DNA of 44,217 nucleotides from NCBI GenBank assembly GCA_022571255.1, contig JACZYD010000008.1:1-44217 (forward strand), given 5' to 3'. Source of the stretch: Bacteroidota bacterium (GTDB taxonomy: Bacteria; Bacteroidota; Rhodothermia; Rhodothermales; UBA10348). Shown here in pieces: positions 42,203 through 44,217 of this stretch; position 1 is the first letter of the stretch, and every line of letters begins with the position of its first letter. The position numbers and the translations under genes are program-made. Below the pieces are notes generated by a model that saw only the letters and a list, made by a program, of their open reading frames with translations, was not told the DNA's origin and searched no databases.

Positions 42203-43312
42203 ATGTCATTTCGCCTTCCGACGAAAGTGGTGATCGAGCCAGGAGTGTTACATGATCTCGTCCCCTATTTCGATCGTTTTACGGCCGAGAAAGCCCTGCT
42301 CGTCTTTGACCCCGGTCTGGCGCGCACGCCGTGGCCAAAGCTGGTACACAGACATCTCAACGATTCCGGGATCGCTGTCATAGAATTCGACGCCGTGGAG
42401 CCCAATCCTCGCGTGGAAGCTGTAGATCATCTGGCCGATATAGCCCGGGCATCTGATGTGGAACTTATTGTCGGGCTTGGTGGCGGAAGCGTACTCGATA
42501 CCGCAAAAGCTGCTTCGATGCTCATAAACAATAAGGGAAGTTGCGCGAAATACGAAGGAAAAAACCTTTTCCCCGAACCCTCCATACCGTTCATCGCCAT
42601 CCCAACATCCTGCGGGACAGGATCAGAAGTTACCTGGGTATCGGTTCTCTCAGATCCAGGCGCGCGGCGGAAAATCAGTATAAAGGGAGACGGCATGTTT
42701 CCGTCGCTTGCCCTGGTTGACGCCGATGTGCTGGAAACGCTTCCGACACAGATGATCGCGCAGACGGGCCTCGACGCCATGACCCATGCTATCGAAGCCA
42801 TGGTATGTCGGCTCGCCAACCCCATTTCAGACTTGTTTGCACGGGAGGCGGTGCATCTGTTGCTCGAAAACCTGCGAGCGCTGGTGCGCGATCCGACGAA
42901 CGTCGATGCTCGGGCTACCGTGATGCGTGCATCAACGTTTGCCGGTATGGCTTTTGGTAATGCCGATGTGGCTGCCGTTCACTGCCTCTCGGAGAGTATC
43001 GGTGGGTTATTGGATCTGGGACACGGACTGCTGAATGCCATACTGCTCGTCCCGGTTCTCACCTGGCAGAAGCGTAGTATCTTGACTCAATTGGATTCGG
43101 TTTCAGCGGATTTTTCGGCAAGCGAATTACTGGCCGAAATGGAACGACTCACCATCGACCTCGGAATTCCTTCGTTTTCAACACTGAATATTCCTTCTGA
43201 GCTGTTTTATGACCTTGCAGCGATGGCGGAGATGAATGGTTCAAATTCATCGAATCGCCAGGTGATGACGAGTGACGATTACCTGTCAATTTTGCGCAAC
43301 GTGGCCGGATGA
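42203..43312 (+). CDS. iron-type (group III) alcohol dehydrogenase
   Basis: NAD(P)-dependent dehydrogenase of 369 residues. The dinucleotide site is GLGGGSVLDTAKAAS and the loop IPTSCGTGSEVT is typical of the family. The metal ligands are Asp and His in GLDAMTHAIEAM, then His in AVHCLSES and in DLGHGLLNA. All four are present, so it should be active. The substrate could be butanol, 1,3-propanediol, lactaldehyde or another small alcohol. It probably shares a transcript with the Ctp protease by proximity only. Confidence 0.9.
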   Translation: MSFRLPTKVVIEPGVLHDLVPYFDRFTAEKALLVFDPGLARTPWPKLVHRHLNDSGIAVIEFDAVEPNPRVEAVDHLADIARASDVELIVGLGGGSVLDTAKAASMLINNKGSCAKYEGKNLFPEPSIPFIAIPTSCGTGSEVTWVSVLSDPGARRKISIKGDGMFPSLALVDADVLETLPTQMIAQTGLDAMTHAIEAMVCRLANPISDLFAREAVHLLLENLRALVRDPTNVDARATVMRASTFAGMAFGNADVAAVHCLSESIGGLLDLGHGLLNAILLVPVLTWQKRSILTQLDSVSADFSASELLAEMERLTIDLGIPSFSTLNIPSELFYDLAAMAEMNGSNSSNRQVMTSDDYLSILRNVAG

Positions 43313-43337
43313 ACAACGAATGGCACAGGGATGGATC

Positions 43338-44217
43338 TTACAACTCGATTTCTTCTCCCGTCTCCGGTGAGTACACCTCGATCTCCGGGTGAAAGTACGC
43401 AATATTTTGCGCCATCCACTTTCGGGCAGTCGTTTCTCCGTGAACCAGGATAATCTTCCTGGGCTTGAGCTTATCAACCAGATTCAACAGATCGCGACGA
43501 TGGCTGTGCCCGCTGAATCGAAACCGCTCGACCGTGCAGTGCAGTGGCTGCGGGCCCCGTACTCGATCAATGACCACATCCACTCCTGCGCCTGCTCTGG
43601 AGGCCTCAAGAAGCTCATGGCCCGGCGACTCCGGCGGCGTATAACCAACCATTAAAATTGCATTTTTCCTGGATTCCGCAAGTAATTGGGCCATTCTGTT
43701 CGAGATCGTTCTCTCGAAAACCATCCCACTGCCCACAACGTGAATGCTCGGCTCTGACAACGCTGCTCTCAAGGCAGACTGGCCTCTGGGAAGGCGGTAT
43801 TGCGGCACGCCGAATACTTGAAAATCCTCATTGAGGCGCGGCGTCGTGTGACTGGTTTTGTCATAGACATTGGAGATCGCCCGCATCAAACCGGCGGTGT
43901 ATACAGGTATGTTATTACCGATGATTCCTCGTTTTTTGAATCTGCCGATCAGGGCAAGGATTTCCTGTCCTCTCCCGAGTGCAAAAACGGGAATCAGAAC
44001 CGTTCCTTTCCGTTCAATCGTTCGAGCAATGGCCTCACCGAGTCGATTCTCTTCCCCCCGGCGCGTCGTTCGCTCCGTCTCCGGATCGGCACCCAGTGTG
44101 CACTCAAGCAGCAACGTGTCAACCGGATCTTCAGGATAAGATGCCCCGGGCAATATCGTCTGCGACTGCATACCGGTATCACCCGTGAAAAACACCCGAT
44201 TCTGGTCCTTGCCGTTC
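43338..44217 (-). CDS. MBL-fold/beta-CASP nuclease, 5' end outside window
   Basis: The C-terminal 293 residues of a metallo-beta-lactamase RNA-processing nuclease of the CPSF-73/YSH1-like group. The gene runs off the right edge, and the frame is open to the last base with NGKDQNRVFFTGDTG. Visible parts are the MBL Asp (FTGDTG), LLLECTLGADPET, the beta-CASP start VLIPVFALGRGQE, SNRMAQLLAESRKNAILMVG, and the RNA-binding or catalytic motifs GHSHRRDLLNLV and LVHGETTARKWM. The HxHxDH motif would be upstream of the window. It is convergent with the alcohol dehydrogenase across 25 bases. Confidence 0.88.
   Translation of the reverse strand, partial: NGKDQNRVFFTGDTGMQSQTILPGASYPEDPVDTLLLECTLGADPETERTTRRGEENRLGEAIARTIERKGTVLIPVFALGRGQEILALIGRFKKRGIIGNNIPVYTAGLMRAISNVYDKTSHTTPRLNEDFQVFGVPQYRLPRGQSALRAALSEPSIHVVGSGMVFERTISNRMAQLLAESRKNAILMVGYTPPESPGHELLEASRAGAGVDVVIDRVRGPQPLHCTVERFRFSGHSHRRDLLNLVDKLKPRKIILVHGETTARKWMAQNIAYFHPEIEVYSPETGEEIEL

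Overview
The window is bacterial chromosomal DNA, about half G+C and densely coded on both strands. It most resembles the Rhodothermota/Balneolota side of the Bacteroidota group. The evidence is a type IX secretion C-terminal sorting domain on the first gene, a TonB-dependent receptor with a carboxypeptidase-like N-terminal domain, an S9 dipeptidyl-peptidase, a HiPIP, and generally weak Shine-Dalgarno sites. This placement rests on gene content only. TAG is used as a normal stop codon.

Layout. (1) 1-3020: a secreted CHRD/T9SS protein. Next is the first part of a Ser/Thr kinase gene that breaks off exactly where the 3' half of a tRNA-Leu begins, then a small membrane protein, then a DUF481 outer-membrane-type gene split by one in-frame TAG. 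(2) 3220-9300: a cell-wall amidase, then a leftward run of a large FAD/Fe-S dehydrogenase (YdiJ type), a PLP decarboxylase and a Tat-exported HiPIP lipoprotein. (3) 9480-15830: an MBL-fold hydrolase, a 113-bp MITE-like inverted repeat, and a leftward cluster of a frameshifted amidohydrolase, an M1 aminopeptidase and both subunits of aconitase X. (4) 15970-23440: a PAS-rich NarL-type sensor kinase with its response regulator, an S9 peptidase and a divergent TonB-dependent receptor. (5) 23570-30920: a carbon block with malate synthase (carrying an unusual N-terminal membrane anchor), isocitrate lyase, a LOG-family protein, tRNA-Ala(CGC) and aconitase. The two glyoxylate-shunt enzymes plus aconitase imply growth on acetate or fatty acids. 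(6) 30940-34690: a secreted GH13-like protein that has lost its catalytic acids, a methyltransferase, LexA and RecO. (7) 34830-40430: a ComEA-like helix-hairpin-helix protein, then a leftward envelope cluster (LemA, TPM, TPR, LysM-RlpA, CPBP protease, M50 protease, small membrane protein) and a probable frameshifted small gene. (8) 40470-end: a Ctp protease, an iron-type alcohol dehydrogenase and a truncated beta-CASP nuclease.

Four genes look damaged: the kinase fragment, the DUF481 gene with an amber codon, the amidohydrolase with one base missing, and a roughly 100-codon gene with one base missing. Some of these may be assembly errors. The second notable pattern is short tandem repeats of 15-39 bp in or beside genes. 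They form the tail of the aconitase X small subunit, the hydrophobic core of a signal peptide, and the translation starts of two genes, where they place a start codon in each of the three frames. No CRISPR array, complete insertion sequence or defence island was seen, and I did not identify a clear new multi-gene system. The best leads are the tRNA-Leu junction, the membrane-anchored malate synthase and the repeat pattern.
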